NCBI GenBank assembly: GCA_014841595.1
Contig: JACYUE010000001.1
Span: 785,654-849,653 of the forward strand
From: Oxalobacteraceae sp. CFBP 8761
GTDB taxonomy: Bacteria > Pseudomonadota > Gammaproteobacteria > Burkholderiales > Burkholderiaceae_D
DNA length: 64,000 nucleotides
Reading direction: 5' to 3'
In this document: in pieces, positions 25,677-35,958 of the stretch
Numbering within the stretch: position 1 is the stretch's first letter
Layout of the letters: each line of letters starts with the position of its first letter
Translations under genes and position numbers: made by a program
Notes under the pieces: model-generated
The model's input: the letters and a program-made list of their open reading frames with translations, nothing else
Databases searched by the model: none
What the model was told of the DNA's origin: nothing

Positions 25677-26462
25677 TTACACCGTCGGCATCGGCCGATA
25701 GCCGAGCGTCGCCGAAATGCGCGCCGCCGTCTGCACCAGATCATCGAGCCAGTCTTCCTGCAGGCGGTCGGCCGGCGCCGAAATCGACAAACCCGCCACC
25801 AGCTTGCCGCTGTCATCATGGATGCCTGCCGCCATGCAGCGCACACCCAGTTCAAGCTCTTCATTATCGCGCGCATAGCCGCGCGAGCGCACCAGGCTCA
25901 GCTCGCGCTCCAGCCGCGCCAGCTCGGTGATCGAATTGCGCGTGTGGCCCGAGAGGCCCGTGCGGGTCGCGTAGGCGCGTGTGGCTTTCACATCGTCCAC
26001 GGACAAAAACAGCTTGCCGGTGGAGGTCAGGTGCAGCGGACCGCGCCCGCCAATGGCGCGCACGACCTGCATCCCGGAACGCTCCGAGAACGCCCGGTCG
26101 ATGTACACGATTTCGTCACCCTGACGCACCGACAGATTGACCGTCTGCTGCGTCTTGCGGTGCAGGGCGCGCATGGCGTCGAGCGCCGCTTCGCGCACCG
26201 ACAGCCGGCTCTTGACCACATTGCCCAGTTCCAGCAGGCGCATGCCGAGCCGGTAGGTGCCTGGCTCGACACGGTCGACGAAGCGCGTGACCACCATATC
26301 GTTGAGGATCCGGTGCGCCGTGGACGGGTGCAGACCCGATACGCGCGCCAGCTCCTTGAGGCTGACCGGGTCGGAATAGGTGGCCAGGGCGTCCAGAAGT
26401 AAGGTCATGCGTTCGATCACCTGGATCGAGGTCTTGGCGGGTTGGGGCGTTTCCATTTTCAT
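25677..26462 (-). CDS. IclR-family transcriptional regulator
   Basis: 261 residues from the ATG at 26462 (another in-frame ATG at 26456). An N-terminal winged helix-turn-helix (about 15-75: SLKELARVSGLHPSTAHRILNDMV) is followed by the IclR effector domain (about 85-255) with GPLHLTSTGKLFLS and GYARDNEELELGVRCMAAGIHD, typical of the family. The effector and targets are unknown. It is divergent from dgkA across 115 bases, and convergent with pbpG. Confidence 0.92.
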   Translation of the reverse strand: MKMETPQPAKTSIQVIERMTLLLDALATYSDPVSLKELARVSGLHPSTAHRILNDMVVTRFVDRVEPGTYRLGMRLLELGNVVKSRLSVREAALDAMRALHRKTQQTVNLSVRQGDEIVYIDRAFSERSGMQVVRAIGGRGPLHLTSTGKLFLSVDDVKATRAYATRTGLSGHTRNSITELARLERELSLVRSRGYARDNEELELGVRCMAAGIHDDSGKLVAGLSISAPADRLQEDWLDDLVQTAARISATLGYRPMPTV

Positions 26463-26577
26463 ATGATGGTTGTGCGGTGCAGTAGGCCCATTCTTTATAC
26501 CATGATGTGAAACGCTCGCGCAAACCCGCCCTTGCATTGTGGGCCTGCATGCCACATGCTGATCGGGAGGCGGCATA

Positions 26578-26994
26578 ATGGTGTTCCTGCATCCTCACTG
26601 GACAACGATGGACAACCCGATCAGCGAATTCAAGACCTTGCGCGGCCTCGAGCGTATTGGCGCGGCGTGCCGCAACACCTGGGACGGCCTGCGCTGGGCC
26701 TGGCGCAGCGAAGCGGCGTTCCGGCAAGAGGTGGTGCTGATCGTCGTGGCCAGCGTGATCGCACTGCTGTTGCCGGTCTCGGGCTTCCAGCGTCTGGCCA
26801 TGATCGGCGTGCTGATCGTGGTGCTGATCGTCGAGCTGATCAATTCAGCAATCGAAGCGGTCGTCGACCGTATTTCGCTCGAGCGCCATCCATTGTCGAA
26901 AGCGGCCAAGGATATCGGCAGCGCTGCCGTCGCACTGACGCTGCTGCTGGCGTTCGCGACCTGGGCCGTCGTCCTCTACAATCGCTTCATGTAG
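26578..26994 (+). CDS. dgkA: Diacylglycerol kinase, integral membrane type
   Basis: 138 residues. Small trimeric inner-membrane kinase that phosphorylates diacylglycerol, recycling lipid by-products of envelope glycan synthesis. Signatures: AWRSEAAFRQE (near 45), then three hydrophobic helices with ELINSAIEAVVDRI carrying the catalytic Glu and Asn residues. GGGAGGCGGC ahead of 26578 supports this start; an ATG at 26608 would give a protein closer to the usual 120-130 residues. Confidence 0.93.
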   Translation: MVFLHPHWTTMDNPISEFKTLRGLERIGAACRNTWDGLRWAWRSEAAFRQEVVLIVVASVIALLLPVSGFQRLAMIGVLIVVLIVELINSAIEAVVDRISLERHPLSKAAKDIGSAAVALTLLLAFATWAVVLYNRFM

Positions 26995-27061
26995 ACCATG
27001 CAACGCGCCGTCCGTGCCGGATGGCGCTCCGAACAAGTTTGATCAATCACAGGAGATGACC

Positions 27062-27700
27062 ATGACCTTACGCCTCGGCGATACCGCCCCCGATTTCGAA
27101 CAAGACTCCAGCATTGGCAAGATCCGTTTCCACGAATGGGCAGGCGACTCGTGGGTCGTGCTGTTTTCGCACCCGGCCGACTTCACGCCGGTCTGCACCA
27201 CCGAACTGGGCCTGACCGCCAAGCTCAAGCCTGAATTCGACAAGCGCAATGTCAAGGCGATCGCGCTGTCGGTCGACGCGGCCGAACAGCATCGCGACTG
27301 GATCCGCGACATCGAAGAAACCCAGCAAACTGTGGTGGGCTTCCCGATCATCGCCGATGCCGACCGCTCGGTCTCGACGCTGTACGACATGATCCACCCG
27401 GAACAGTCGGCCACTGCCACCGTGCGTTCGCTGTTCATCATCGATCCGAACAAGAAAGTGCGCCTGACCATCACCTACCCGATGAGCACCGGCCGCAACT
27501 TCGACGAAGTGCTGCGCGTGATCGACGCCCTGCAACTGACCGACGGCTACACGGTCGCCACGCCGGGCAACTGGAAAGATGGCGACGACGTCATCATTCC
27601 GCTGACCGTGACCGATCCTGACGTGATCAAGCAAAAGTATCCAAAGGGCTTTGAAGCGCCGCGTCCGTATCTGCGCATGACGCCGCAGCCGAACAAGTAA
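27062..27700 (+). CDS. 1-Cys peroxiredoxin (Prx6 type)
   Basis: 212 residues from the ATG at 27062, six bases after AGGAG. The peroxidatic Cys45 sits in SHPADFTPVCTTELG; there is no other Cys, so this is a 1-Cys enzyme that needs an outside reductant. The Prx6-type C-terminal extension with YPMSTGRNFDEVLRVIDALQL and NWKDGDDVIIPL is present. It reduces hydrogen peroxide and organic peroxides in the cytoplasm. A single-gene unit with its own terminator, 61 bases before which ends dgkA. Confidence 0.94.
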   Translation: MTLRLGDTAPDFEQDSSIGKIRFHEWAGDSWVVLFSHPADFTPVCTTELGLTAKLKPEFDKRNVKAIALSVDAAEQHRDWIRDIEETQQTVVGFPIIADADRSVSTLYDMIHPEQSATATVRSLFIIDPNKKVRLTITYPMSTGRNFDEVLRVIDALQLTDGYTVATPGNWKDGDDVIIPLTVTDPDVIKQKYPKGFEAPRPYLRMTPQPNK

Positions 27701-27720
27701 GCATCTCTTTGCGGTGCCAG

Positions 27721-27758
27721 AACGGTGGATTGGGCAATTGCCTGACCACCGTTTTTTT
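27721..27758 (+). terminator. Terminator after the peroxiredoxin gene
   Basis: Stem AACGGTGG / CCACCGTT followed by TTTTTTT, 20 bases past the stop. Confidence 0.85.
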
Positions 27759-27912
27759 ATTGTACCTACGAATTTTTACGCATATCGCCATGCAAGCGCT
27801 GCACGTCTACATAGCGTTTCGTGTCTATACAAATAAGGATTGCTTCGTTTGCGTTATAAAGTTCACGTGAGAATATAAGCGTCCGATAGAAGAATTTGTA
27901 ATAAGGACTCGC

Positions 27913-28785
27913 ATGACATCGCTTGCCATGCCAGGCAGCACGGCAGCGTCGAAGTCGTCGAAAGCACCGGGCCGGGTCATTCCCGGCTTTGGCATTTCGC
28001 TCGGCTTTACGCTGTTTTACCTGGCGCTGATCGTTCTCATCCCGCTGTCGGCGGTGTTCCTCAATACCTTCAGCATGACCTGGGCCGAGTTCTGGGCCAC
28101 CGTCACGTCCGATCGCGTCATGGCGTCCTATCGCCTCAGCTTTGGCGCGTCGCTGATCGCAGCCGCCCTGAACGTCGTGTTCGGCGGCATCGTCGCCTGG
28201 GTTCTGGTGCGTTATAAATTTCCCGGCAAGCGCTTCATCGATGCGCTGGTCGATTTGCCGTTCGCGCTGCCCACCGCCGTGGCCGGCATCACGCTGACTG
28301 CCCTGTATGCGCAGAATGGCTGGATCGGCCAGTACCTGGCCACATGGGGCATCAAGGTTGCGTTCACGCCGCTGGGCGTCGTGGTCGCGCTGACCTTCAT
28401 CGGTCTGCCATTCGTCGTGCGCACGGTGCAGCCGGTGCTTGAAGAAGCCGAACGCGAGCTCGAAGAAGCCGCTGCCAGCCTGGGCGCGCCGCCGCTGCAG
28501 ACGTTTACCCGCGTGGTGCTGCCAACGATCGTGCCGGCGCTGCTGACCGGCTTTGCGCTGGCCTTTGCGCGCGCCACCGGCGAATACGGCTCGGTCATCT
28601 TCATCGCCGGCAACCTGCCGATGGTGTCCGAGATCACGCCGCTGCTCATCATCTCCAAACTCGAACAGTACGATTACGCCGGTGCCACCGCGATTGCCGT
28701 CGTGATGCTGGTGTTTTCGTTCATCCTGCTGCTGACGATCAATCTGCTGCAGGCCTGGACACGCAAACGGGCAGGCAAATCATGA
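27913..28785 (+). CDS. cysT: Sulfate/thiosulfate ABC transporter permease CysT
   Basis: 290 residues, six hydrophobic helices. Inner-membrane permease for sulfate and thiosulfate. Family markers: [21 protein letters not shown] at helix one, [19 protein letters not shown] (near 112) and the ATPase-contacting EAA loop [23 protein letters not shown] (near 178). First gene of cysTWA-cysB, overlapping cysW by 4 bases (ATGA). The 150 bases upstream are AT-rich and probably hold a CysB-controlled promoter. No periplasmic sulfate-binding protein gene is adjacent. Confidence 0.95.
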   Translation: MTSLAMPGSTAASKSSKAPGRVIPGFGISLGFTLFYLALIVLIPLSAVFLNTFSMTWAEFWATVTSDRVMASYRLSFGASLIAAALNVVFGGIVAWVLVRYKFPGKRFIDALVDLPFALPTAVAGITLTALYAQNGWIGQYLATWGIKVAFTPLGVVVALTFIGLPFVVRTVQPVLEEAERELEEAAASLGAPPLQTFTRVVLPTIVPALLTGFALAFARATGEYGSVIFIAGNLPMVSEITPLLIISKLEQYDYAGATAIAVVMLVFSFILLLTINLLQAWTRKRAGKS

Positions 28786-29687
28786 GCGCCGTTCTGGATA
28801 AAGCCACGCCGCCACGCCCACCGGCGGCCCGGGGCAAGCGCCTCGACACGAGCGTGCTCGAGCCGCGCTGGGTCAGCTATGTGCTGATTGCCATTGCGCT
28901 GGTGTTTCTCACGCTGTTCCTGTTCATCCCGCTCGCGGCGGTGTTTACCGAAGCGCTCAAGAAGGGCTGGGAAGTGTATGTCGAGTCGGTCATCGATCCG
29001 GATGCGATCTCGGCCATCAAGCTCACGCTGATCGCCGCCGTGATCTCGGTGCCACTGAACCTCGTGTTCGGCGTGGCCGCCGCCTGGGCGATCACCAAGT
29101 TCGAGTTCCGTGGCAAGAGCATCCTGCTCACGCTGATCGACCTGCCGTTCTCGATCTCGCCCGTGATCGCGGGCCTGATGTACGTGCTGCTGTTTGGCGC
29201 GTCGGGCTGGTTCGGTCCGTGGCTGGCCGAGCACGACATCAAGATCCTGTTCGCGGTGCCGGGCATCGTGCTGGCCACCGTGTTCATCACGTTCCCGTTC
29301 GTGGCGCGCGAGCTGATTCCGCTGATGCAGCAGCAGGGCACCGAAGAAGAAGAAGCGGCGCTGGTGCTGGGGGCGTCGGGCTGGTCGACGTTCTGGCGCG
29401 TGACGATGCCGAACATCAAATGGGGCCTGCTGTATGGCGTGATTCTGTGTAACGCCCGTGCGATGGGCGAGTTCGGCGCCGTCTCGGTGGTCTCGGGCCA
29501 CATCCGCGGCGAGACCAACACGATGCCGCTGCACGTCGAGATCCTCTACAACGAATACAACTTCACGGCCGCTTTTGCTGTGGCGTCGCTGCTGGCGCTG
29601 CTCGCGCTGGTGACGCTGGCCATCAAGTCCTTTATCGAATGGCGTCTGCACCAGGCCAAGTCGGCCTCGCTGGACGCCCCTCACTGA
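28782..29687 (+). CDS. cysW: Sulfate/thiosulfate ABC transporter permease CysW
   Basis: 301 residues. The partner permease of Cys[28 protein letters not shown] (near 122) and the EAA loop [32 protein letters not shown] (near 185) are characteristic, and [31 protein letters not shown] is diagnostic for CysW. Six hydrophobic helices with a hydrophilic N-terminus of about 35 residues. It is translationally coupled to cysT and lies 19 bases ahead of cysA. Confidence 0.96.
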   Translation: MSAVLDKATPPRPPAARGKRLDTSVLEPRWVSYVLIAIALVFLTLFLFIPLAAVFTEALKKGWEVYVESVIDPDAISAIKLTLIAAVISVPLNLVFGVAAAWAITKFEFRGKSILLTLIDLPFSISPVIAGLMYVLLFGASGWFGPWLAEHDIKILFAVPGIVLATVFITFPFVARELIPLMQQQGTEEEEAALVLGASGWSTFWRVTMPNIKWGLLYGVILCNARAMGEFGAVSVVSGHIRGETNTMPLHVEILYNEYNFTAAFAVASLLALLALVTLAIKSFIEWRLHQAKSASLDAPH

Positions 29688-29706
29688 ATATACGCCGGAG
29701 CCACGC

Positions 29707-30780
29707 ATGACGATTGAAGTCCAACATATCCGTAAAAATTTCGGCCAGTTCAAGGCGCTCGACGACGTGTCGCTGCAGTTCCCGGACGGCGAACTGACCG
29801 CCTTGCTCGGTCCGTCGGGCTGCGGCAAGACCACGCTGCTGCGCATCATCGCGGGCCTGGAATACCCGGACTCGGGCACCGTGCTGCTCGATGGCCAGGA
29901 TTCGTCGCACCGCCACGTGCGCGAGCGCCAGGTCGGCTTCGTGTTCCAGCACTACGCGCTGTTCAAGCACATGACCGTGTTCGAAAACGTCGCGTTCGGC
30001 CTGCGTGTGAAACCGCGCAGCGAGCGCCCGAGCGAAGACCAGATCCGCGACAAGGTCAAAAAGCTGCTCGAACTGGTGCAGCTCGACTGGATTGCCGACC
30101 GCTATCCGCCGCAGCTGTCGGGGGGCCAGCGGCAGCGCATCGCCCTGGCGCGCGCGCTGGCCGTCGAGCCGCGCGTGCTGCTGCTCGACGAGCCGTTCGG
30201 CGCGCTCGACGCCAAGGTGCGCAAGGAACTGCGCCGCTGGCTGCGCCGCCTGCACGACGACCTGCACGTGACGTCGATCTTCGTCACGCACGATCAGGAA
30301 GAAGCGCTCGAAGTGGCCGACCAGGTGGTCCTGATGAACAAGGGCCGCGTCGAGCAATTGGGCAGCCCCGACCAGGTCTATAACCATCCGGCGTCGCCGT
30401 TCGTCTACGGCTTCCTGGGCAACGTCAACCTGTTCCACGGCCGCATCCACGAAGGCGTGCTGGCCAGCGGCGACGTCAACTTCCAGGCGCCGCAGCACAT
30501 CGATGTGCGCGACGGCGCCGGCATCGGTTACGTGCGCCCGCACGATCTGGATGTCGAGCGCTACACCCCGGGCGCCGCAGGCGTCGTGGCCAAGCTGCGC
30601 CGCGCACATGCGATCGGACCGCTGGCCCAGCTCGATCTGGAGCGCGCCGACAATGGCCAGATGATCGAAGCGGTGCTGCCGAACGAACGCTTCGCCAGCC
30701 TTGGCCTGAAAGAGGGCGACACGCTGGTGGTGCGCCCGCGCCGGATCGAAGTGTTCGTCGATCACGGAAGCGCCGCATGA
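29707..30780 (+). CDS. cysA: Sulfate/thiosulfate ABC transporter ATPase CysA
   Basis: 357 residues. Walker [13 protein letters not shown] (near 36), Q-loop [13 protein letters not shown], signature [15 protein letters not shown] (near 139), Walker [19 protein letters not shown], His loop [15 protein letters not shown]; a C-terminal TOBE-like domain (about 240-350) with [12 protein letters not shown]. It drives sulfate uptake with CysT and CysW. The stop overlaps the cysB start by 4 bases, so transporter and regulator are made together. Confidence 0.96.
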   Translation: MTIEVQHIRKNFGQFKALDDVSLQFPDGELTALLGPSGCGKTTLLRIIAGLEYPDSGTVLLDGQDSSHRHVRERQVGFVFQHYALFKHMTVFENVAFGLRVKPRSERPSEDQIRDKVKKLLELVQLDWIADRYPPQLSGGQRQRIALARALAVEPRVLLLDEPFGALDAKVRKELRRWLRRLHDDLHVTSIFVTHDQEEALEVADQVVLMNKGRVEQLGSPDQVYNHPASPFVYGFLGNVNLFHGRIHEGVLASGDVNFQAPQHIDVRDGAGIGYVRPHDLDVERYTPGAAGVVAKLRRAHAIGPLAQLDLERADNGQMIEAVLPNERFASLGLKEGDTLVVRPRRIEVFVDHGSAA

Positions 30781-31706
30781 ACTTCCAGCAGCTGCGCTCG
30801 GTGCGCGAAGCGGCCCGGCGCGACTTCAACCTGACCGACGTGGCCAATGCCCTGTTCACGTCGCAACCGGGCGTGTCGCGCCAGATCCGCGAACTCGAAG
30901 ATGAGCTGGGCGTCGTGATTTTCGAGCGCAACGGCAAGCGCCTGACAGGCCTGACGCCGCCCGGCAAGGGCATCCTGCGCATCGTCGAAAAGCTGCTGGT
31001 CGAAGCCGAGAACCTGCAGCAGGCCAGCCGCGAATTCGCCGGCCAGGACAGCGGCACGCTGACGGTGGCCGTGACTCACACGCAGGCTCGTTACGCGCTG
31101 CCGCAGGTGGTGCAATCGTTTCGCGCCGCGTTCCCCAATGTGCGCATCGCCTTGCAGCAAAGCGCGCCGGAACACATCGCGGAATGGGTCGCCTCAGGCA
31201 AGGCCGATATCGGTATCGCGACCGAAGGCCTGTCGGCGTTTCCCGACCTGGTGTCGTTCCCGTGCTACCGCTGGAGCCACGTGATCGTGGCGCCGGAAGG
31301 CCATCCGATCTTTGCCAGCGGCTCGCCGCTGCGCCTGGAAGACCTGGCCGAGCATCCGCTCATCACGTACGACCAGGGCTTTACGGGCCGCAGCCATATC
31401 GATGCGGCCTTCCTTGAAGCCGGGCTGGCGCCGGACATCGTGCTCACGGCGATGGATTCGGACGTGATCAAGCAGTACGTGTCTCTGGGGATGGGCGTGG
31501 GAATCGTGGCGTCGATGGCCTTTGACCATGGCCGCGACAAGGGCCTGCGCGCGATCGAGGCATCGCACCTGTTCGCGCAGAACGTGACGCGCCTGGCGGT
31601 GCGGCGCGGCTCGTACCTGCGCTCTTACGCGTTTCACTTCATCGAGCGCTTCGCGCAAGGCTATACGCGGGCCGATATCGAAAAGGCGATTGCGACTGCG
31701 GAATAG
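30777..31706 (+). CDS. cysB: LysR-family regulator CysB
   Basis: 309 residues. CysB-type regulator: N-terminus [46 protein letters not shown] is the CysB winged helix, followed by a periplasmic-binding-like effector domain (about 90-300) with [14 protein letters not shown], the ligand-site TTEG-like segment GIATEGL, and [19 protein letters not shown]. CysB senses N-acetylserine and sulfur status and activates sulfate assimilation. Its position as the last gene of the sulfate transporter operon implies that it controls, and is co-expressed with, cysTWA. Confidence 0.93.
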   Translation: MNFQQLRSVREAARRDFNLTDVANALFTSQPGVSRQIRELEDELGVVIFERNGKRLTGLTPPGKGILRIVEKLLVEAENLQQASREFAGQDSGTLTVAVTHTQARYALPQVVQSFRAAFPNVRIALQQSAPEHIAEWVASGKADIGIATEGLSAFPDLVSFPCYRWSHVIVAPEGHPIFASGSPLRLEDLAEHPLITYDQGFTGRSHIDAAFLEAGLAPDIVLTAMDSDVIKQYVSLGMGVGIVASMAFDHGRDKGLRAIEASHLFAQNVTRLAVRRGSYLRSYAFHFIERFAQGYTRADIEKAIATAE

Positions 31707-31747
31707 GGTGGTGCTGCCGGCACGCCACACTGGCGCGCCGGCCGGGT

Positions 31748-32797
31748 TTACTTCTTCTTTTGTTCGCGCAGCGCGTCCGCGCAATCACGCACCAGGCCCG
31801 GCCCGGCGTAGATCAAGCCACTGTACAACTGCACCAGCTTGGCGCCGGCCGCGATTTTTGCACGTGCATCGGCGCCGCGCATGATGCCGCCCACGCCGAT
31901 GATCGGGATGTCGTCGCGCAGCTCGGTCTTGAGCGCGCGGATCACGATGTTCGACTGCTCGAACACGGGCGCGCCCGACAGGCCGCCTGCTTGCTGCGCG
32001 TGCTTCATGCCCTCGACATCGCGCCGGTTGAGCGTGGTATTGGTCGCGATGACGCCGTCGATCTTGTGGCGCAGCAGGGCGCCGGCAATATCGCGGATCT
32101 GGTCGCCGTCGACGTCCGGTGCAATCTTGAGCGTAAGCGGCACGTAGTGGCCGTGCTGGTCGGCCAGGCGTATCTGCTCCTGCTTGAGCTGCGACAGCAG
32201 GGCGTCGAGTTCGGACGCGCCCTGCAACTGGCGCAGGTTCTGCGTGTTTGGCGACGAGATATTGACCGTCACGTAGCTGGCATACGGGTACACCTTGCGC
32301 AGGCATTCGAGGTAGTCGTCGGCGGCCCGCTCAATGGGCGTATCGGCGTTCTTGCCGATGTTCAGCCCCAGGACTCCCTGCTTTTCCTGGAAAAAGCGCG
32401 ACGCCTGCACATTGGCCACGAACGCGTCGACGCCGCCATTGTTGAAGCCCATGCGATTGATGATGCCGCGCGCACGCGGCAGCCGGAACATGCGCGGTTT
32501 CGGATTGCCGGCCTGGCCGCGCGGCGTGACCGTGCCGATTTCAATGGAGCCGAAGCCCAGTGCCGCCAGGCCATCGATATACGCGCCATCCTTGTCCAAC
32601 CCGGCGGCCAGGCCGACAGGGTTGGGAAACGTGATACCCATGACGGTGCGCGGATCGGGCCGTGGTTTCCGGAATGCGCCTGTCAGGCCAAGCGCAGCTG
32701 CGCGACGCAGCATGGGCAAGGTCAGGTTGTGCGCCGCTTCGGGATCGAGCGAGAACAATGCGGGACGAACGAGGGTATACAGAATTTTGTCTGGCAT
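31748..32797 (-). CDS. pyrD: Dihydroorotate dehydrogenase (quinone), class 2
   Basis: 349 residues. It oxidises dihydroorotate to orotate in pyrimidine synthesis, passing electrons to quinone at the inner membrane. An N-terminal amphipathic helix ([28 protein letters not shown]) marks the membrane-bound class 2. FMN and active-site blocks: [13 protein letters not shown] (near 60), [20 protein letters not shown] with the catalytic Ser near 178, and [11 protein letters not shown] near 300. It is convergent with cysB and heads the reverse-strand group, 114 bases downstream of bpt. Confidence 0.97.
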   Translation of the reverse strand: MPDKILYTLVRPALFSLDPEAAHNLTLPMLRRAAALGLTGAFRKPRPDPRTVMGITFPNPVGLAAGLDKDGAYIDGLAALGFGSIEIGTVTPRGQAGNPKPRMFRLPRARGIINRMGFNNGGVDAFVANVQASRFFQEKQGVLGLNIGKNADTPIERAADDYLECLRKVYPYASYVTVNISSPNTQNLRQLQGASELDALLSQLKQEQIRLADQHGHYVPLTLKIAPDVDGDQIRDIAGALLRHKIDGVIATNTTLNRRDVEGMKHAQQAGGLSGAPVFEQSNIVIRALKTELRDDIPIIGVGGIMRGADARAKIAAGAKLVQLYSGLIYAGPGLVRDCADALREQKKK

Positions 32798-32911
32798 GGG
32801 GTACTCGGTTGACGTATCCCCATCATTCTAACGTGCGGCGAGGGGACGTACGTAACGAAGTATCAAGGCAATTGTTAGCGGTTGTGTCCGCGGACCCGGC
32901 ACGCAACAGGT

Positions 32912-33640
32912 TCAGGCGTCCAGAACGCCCCATTGTCCGTCGATGCGTGCTTCGAGTGGTCGGAAGTTGATCTTGTAGGCCATCTTGGGGCTTTGCGCGA
33001 TCCAGTAGCCCAGATACACATGCGACAACCCGAGTTCGTGCGCCTGGTTCACCTGCCACAGAATGTTGTAGGTGCCATACGACGCGTTCTCGACATCCGG
33101 ATCGAAGAAGGTGTACACCGACGACAGGCCGTCGGACAGCACGTCGATGATCGACACCATGCGCAAGGTGCCATCGGGCTCGCGAAATTCAACCAGGCGC
33201 GTATTGACGCGGCTTTGCAGCAAAAACTGCGCGTACTGGTCGCGGCTGTCCTGGTCCATGCCACCGCCCACGTGGCGCGTGGTCTGGTAGCGCAGGTAGA
33301 GTGCGTAGTGCTCGTCCGAAAACGCCAGGTTGGCGACCATCGCGACCAGGTTGCCATGGCGCTTCCAGGCGCGGCGCTGGGTGCGGTTGGGGGTGAAGTC
33401 GGCACATTTGACGCGCACCGGGATGCAGGCCTGGCAACCATCGCAATACGGGCGGTAGGTGAAGATGCCGCTGCGCCGGAAGCCATTTCTGACCAGCTCG
33501 GAATACACATCGGCATTGATCAGGTGCGAGGGCGTCGCGACCTGCGAGCGCGCCTGGCGTGCATCGAGATAGCTGCACGGGTAGGGCGCCGTGGTGTAGA
33601 ACTGCAGCGTGGCAAAGGGCAGGTCGTGTAGGTGCGTCAT
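32912..33640 (-). CDS. bpt: Aspartate/glutamate leucyltransferase (N-end rule)
   Basis: 242 residues. It transfers Leu from Leu-tRNA to proteins with N-terminal Asp or Glu, marking them for ClpS/ClpAP degradation. Conserved blocks: [22 protein letters not shown] (N-terminal domain with Cys), [25 protein letters not shown] with the Cys pair, and the GNAT-like C-terminal [28 protein letters not shown] and [11 protein letters not shown]. It lies 65 bases after aat, the other bacterial N-end-rule transferase, on the same strand. Confidence 0.96.
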   Translation of the reverse strand: MTHLHDLPFATLQFYTTAPYPCSYLDARQARSQVATPSHLINADVYSELVRNGFRRSGIFTYRPYCDGCQACIPVRVKCADFTPNRTQRRAWKRHGNLVAMVANLAFSDEHYALYLRYQTTRHVGGGMDQDSRDQYAQFLLQSRVNTRLVEFREPDGTLRMVSIIDVLSDGLSSVYTFFDPDVENASYGTYNILWQVNQAHELGLSHVYLGYWIAQSPKMAYKINFRPLEARIDGQWGVLDA

Positions 33641-33705
33641 GCAAGGAGCTCTCGGGACGACGTGGGGTTGCCGCCTATTCTAGCGAAAACCGCGCTGCGA
33701 TTCCG

Positions 33706-34428
33706 TTAGCCAGGCAACGGTGCCGCCACTGTCCATGACCCGATGCCCGGCCTGGCGGTCGCGCGGTGGACGTGCTCGAGAAAGCGGCTGCGCGGGATCG
33801 GCGCCGCGCCGAGCGAAGCCAGGTGGCCGGTCTCCTGCTGGCAATCGACCATCTCGACGCCATGGCGCTGCAAAAACGCCACCAGATAGGCCAGCGCGAC
33901 CTTGGATGCATCGGACACGCGCGCAAACATCGATTCGCCATAGAACATGCGGCCGATGCACACGCCATACGCGCCGCCCACCAGTTCGCCGTCGAGCCAG
34001 ACTTCGGCCGAGTGCGCGTAACCCAGCGTGTGCAGGCCCGTGTAGCCGGCGATGATCTCATCCGAAATCCAGGTGCCTGGCCCGTCGCGCCGCGGGGCAG
34101 CGCAGGCGCGCATCACGTCGTCGAACGCGCTGTCGAAGCGCACGTCCCAGCGCCCGCCATCGAGGCGGCTGCGCTCGATCTTGCGCAGCGTTTTTGCCAG
34201 GCTGTTACTGACCTTGAACTGGTCGGTGTAGAGCACCATGCGCGGATCGGTGCTCCACCACAGGATCGGCTGGCCTTCGGAAAACCACGGGAAGATGCCG
34301 TTGCGGTAGGCCTGCAGCAGGCGCGCCGGCGACAGGTCTGCGCCGGCCGCCAGCAGGCCCGGTGCTTCAACGGTCAATGCCTTCGACACGTCGGGGAACG
34401 GCGTATCGATGTCGAGCCAGGGGATCAT
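33706..34428 (-). CDS. aat: Leucyl/phenylalanyl-tRNA--protein transferase
   Basis: 240 residues. It adds Leu or Phe to proteins with N-terminal Lys or Arg. Family blocks: [56 protein letters not shown] (N-terminus) and the conserved [47 protein letters not shown] (near 140-185). The start at 34428 is one base after the stop of the NUDIX gene, so the two are tightly coupled. Confidence 0.96.
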   Translation of the reverse strand: MIPWLDIDTPFPDVSKALTVEAPGLLAAGADLSPARLLQAYRNGIFPWFSEGQPILWWSTDPRMVLYTDQFKVSNSLAKTLRKIERSRLDGGRWDVRFDSAFDDVMRACAAPRRDGPGTWISDEIIAGYTGLHTLGYAHSAEVWLDGELVGGAYGVCIGRMFYGESMFARVSDASKVALAYLVAFLQRHGVEMVDCQQETGHLASLGAAPIPRSRFLEHVHRATARPGIGSWTVAAPLPG

Positions 34429-34429
34429 G

Positions 34430-35011
34430 TCAGTCCGGTTCGCGTGGGGCCATCATGGGGCGGTTGACGGCCACGCTGTGAAAGCCGAAGTCGCCACCCT
34501 CGCGCACTTTGATCCGGTCGGCAAAGAACAGTTCCAGCGTCGTGCGGATCGTGGGGAAGGCCAAATCGTCCCAAGGGATGGTGGCTTCGGTGAACAATTG
34601 CACGTCCAGGCTTTCAATGCCCGCCGCATAGTCGAGGTCACGCAGGCGCGCCAGGTAGAACAGGTGGACCTGGTGCACGTGGGCGACGTTCAGCAGCGAA
34701 AACAGCGGGCCAAGTTCGATATTGGCACCGGCTTCTTCTTCGGTCTCGCGCTGCGCCGCCTGTTCGGTGGTTTCTTCGTTTTCCATGAATCCGGCCGGCA
34801 GCGTCCAGTAGCCGTAGCGCGGCTCGATCGCGCGCTTGCACAGCAAGATCTGGAGTTCGCCATCACGTTCCCATACGGGAATCGAACCGACGACCAGCTT
34901 CGGGTTCTGGTAATGGATCGTGTTGCAGTGCGTGCACACGTAGCGCGGCCGGTTGTCGCCTTCGGGAATCGCCAGCACGACAGGGTGGGCGCACTCGGAG
35001 CAGAATTTCAT
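34430..35011 (-). CDS. NUDIX hydrolase with zinc ribbon
   Basis: 193 residues from the ATG at 35011; the frame is open 43 codons further upstream without a ribosome site. An N-terminal zinc ribbon (FCSEC and VCTHC, residues about 2-30) precedes the NUDIX fold. The NUDIX box reads [22 protein letters not shown] (near 75-97), with the REtEEe core that binds the metal. It resembles the NudC-like or ADP-ribose pyrophosphatase group found next to aat in Burkholderiales. The substrate is unproven. First gene of the nudix-aat-bpt-pyrD run. Confidence 0.9.
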   Translation of the reverse strand: MKFCSECAHPVVLAIPEGDNRPRYVCTHCNTIHYQNPKLVVGSIPVWERDGELQILLCKRAIEPRYGYWTLPAGFMENEETTEQAAQRETEEEAGANIELGPLFSLLNVAHVHQVHLFYLARLRDLDYAAGIESLDVQLFTEATIPWDDLAFPTIRTTLELFFADRIKVREGGDFGFHSVAVNRPMMAPREPD

Positions 35012-35152
35012 GGTGGATAGGGCAGGTTGGTCGTGGCAATACTGTACACCGAATGCGGCGTCGACAGGGGCAGGGGGCGCGTTCGCAGCTGGCGCCCGCG
35101 CGCTCCACCGAGATATAAGTTTCTTCAATAAGCCATGCAATGAGGATTGGAT

Positions 35153-35181
35153 TTGCTAAATGACGCGTGGGGGCGTATAAT
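35153..35181 (+). promoter_or_regulatory. Promoter of tRNA-fMet
   Basis: TTGCTA (35153-35158) and a perfect TATAAT (35176-35181) with a 17-base spacer, 12 bases before the tRNA. Confidence 0.75.
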
Positions 35182-35193
35182 TCATTTCACAGA

Positions 35194-35270
35194 CGCGGGG
35201 TGGAGCAGTCTGGCAGCTCGTCGGGCTCATAACCCGAAGGTCACAGGTTCAAATCCTGTCCCCGCAACCA
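35194..35270 (+). tRNA. Initiator tRNA-fMet (anticodon CAT)
   Basis: A 77-base cloverleaf beginning CGCGGGGTGGAGCAG with encoded CCA. The unpaired C1-A72 end and the three G-C pairs of the anticodon stem (GGGCTCATAACCC) identify the initiator. Strong promoter upstream, terminator directly downstream. Confidence 0.97.
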
Positions 35271-35279
35271 AGATTAGAG

Positions 35280-35316
35280 GCCGTTGATTCGAAAGAATCA
35301 GCGGCTTTTCGTTTTT
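35280..35316 (+). terminator. Terminator after tRNA-fMet
   Basis: Stem GCCGTTGATTC / GAATCAGCGGC with a GAAA loop, followed by TTTTCGTTTTT. Confidence 0.88.
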
Positions 35317-35446
35317 CTGACGTCGTTCCAAGGGCTTTTGCTTGGCTGTAACGGCCTCGATCCAGCGCAACGTCACGCGCCTCTGCTGCAATGCACGGCA
35401 GCTTGCCAGGTCCAACTTGCAACGGACGACAAGTCAGGGGCAAGCC

Positions 35447-35860
35447 ATGATCGATGTAGACGACATCAACCAATCCTGGGGCTGGGTCGGCATGAGCGCG
35501 GTCGAAGTGCTCGGCGCCAATGCCTTCGGCAATCTCATCATCCGCGACGAGGATGACCGGTTCTGGTGCCTGCGCCCGCACGAACTGTGCTGCGAGCCGC
35601 TGGCCAGCAACCGCGCCGCGCTCGATGCGCTGTCGTACAACCAGGATTTTCTCAACGACTGGTACATGCCCGAGGCAGTGTGCCTGGCCGAAGCCGCGCT
35701 GGGGCCGCTCACCGACGGGCGTACCTACTGCCTGAAGATTCCCAGTGCGCTCGGCGGCAAGTACGGGTGCGATAACCTGGCCACCGTACCACTGGCGGCG
35801 TTGATCCGGTTTTCGGGGGAGGGCGCGCAGCAGTTTGATGGGCTGCCGCGCTGGAATTAG
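35447..35860 (+). CDS. Tdi1/DUF1851-type protein (T6SS immunity-like), orphan
   Basis: 137 residues from the ATG at 35447, with AGGGGCAAGCC ahead. The body resembles the DUF1851 / T6SS immunity Tdi1 C-terminal family: WGWVGMSAVEVLGANAFGNLIIRDEDDRFWCLRPHELCCE (near 10-50), DFLNDWYMPEAVCLAEAALGPL, and YCLKIPSALGGKYGCDNLATVPLAALIRFSGEGAQQ. Tdi1 of Agrobacterium protects from the DNase effector Tde1; many members occur without a partner toxin. No toxin gene is adjacent here. It follows the tRNA-fMet terminator by about 130 bases and is alone on its strand. The family call is from memory of the pattern, not a search. Confidence 0.6.
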   Translation: MIDVDDINQSWGWVGMSAVEVLGANAFGNLIIRDEDDRFWCLRPHELCCEPLASNRAALDALSYNQDFLNDWYMPEAVCLAEAALGPLTDGRTYCLKIPSALGGKYGCDNLATVPLAALIRFSGEGAQQFDGLPRWN

Positions 35861-35958
35861 CTCTGCCTGACTGTATTCTTCATCCTGCCTTCGGCCAGGC
35901 AAGTGCGCAAACAACTGGAAGAACGGCCGCAGTGCAGATGCGGCCGCCCAAAACTGGG

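Noticed and set aside
27762..27912. Riboswitch upstream of the sulfate operon
   Set aside because: The leader is AT-rich without the paired elements of a SAM or other known sulfur riboswitch; CysB control is the simpler reading.
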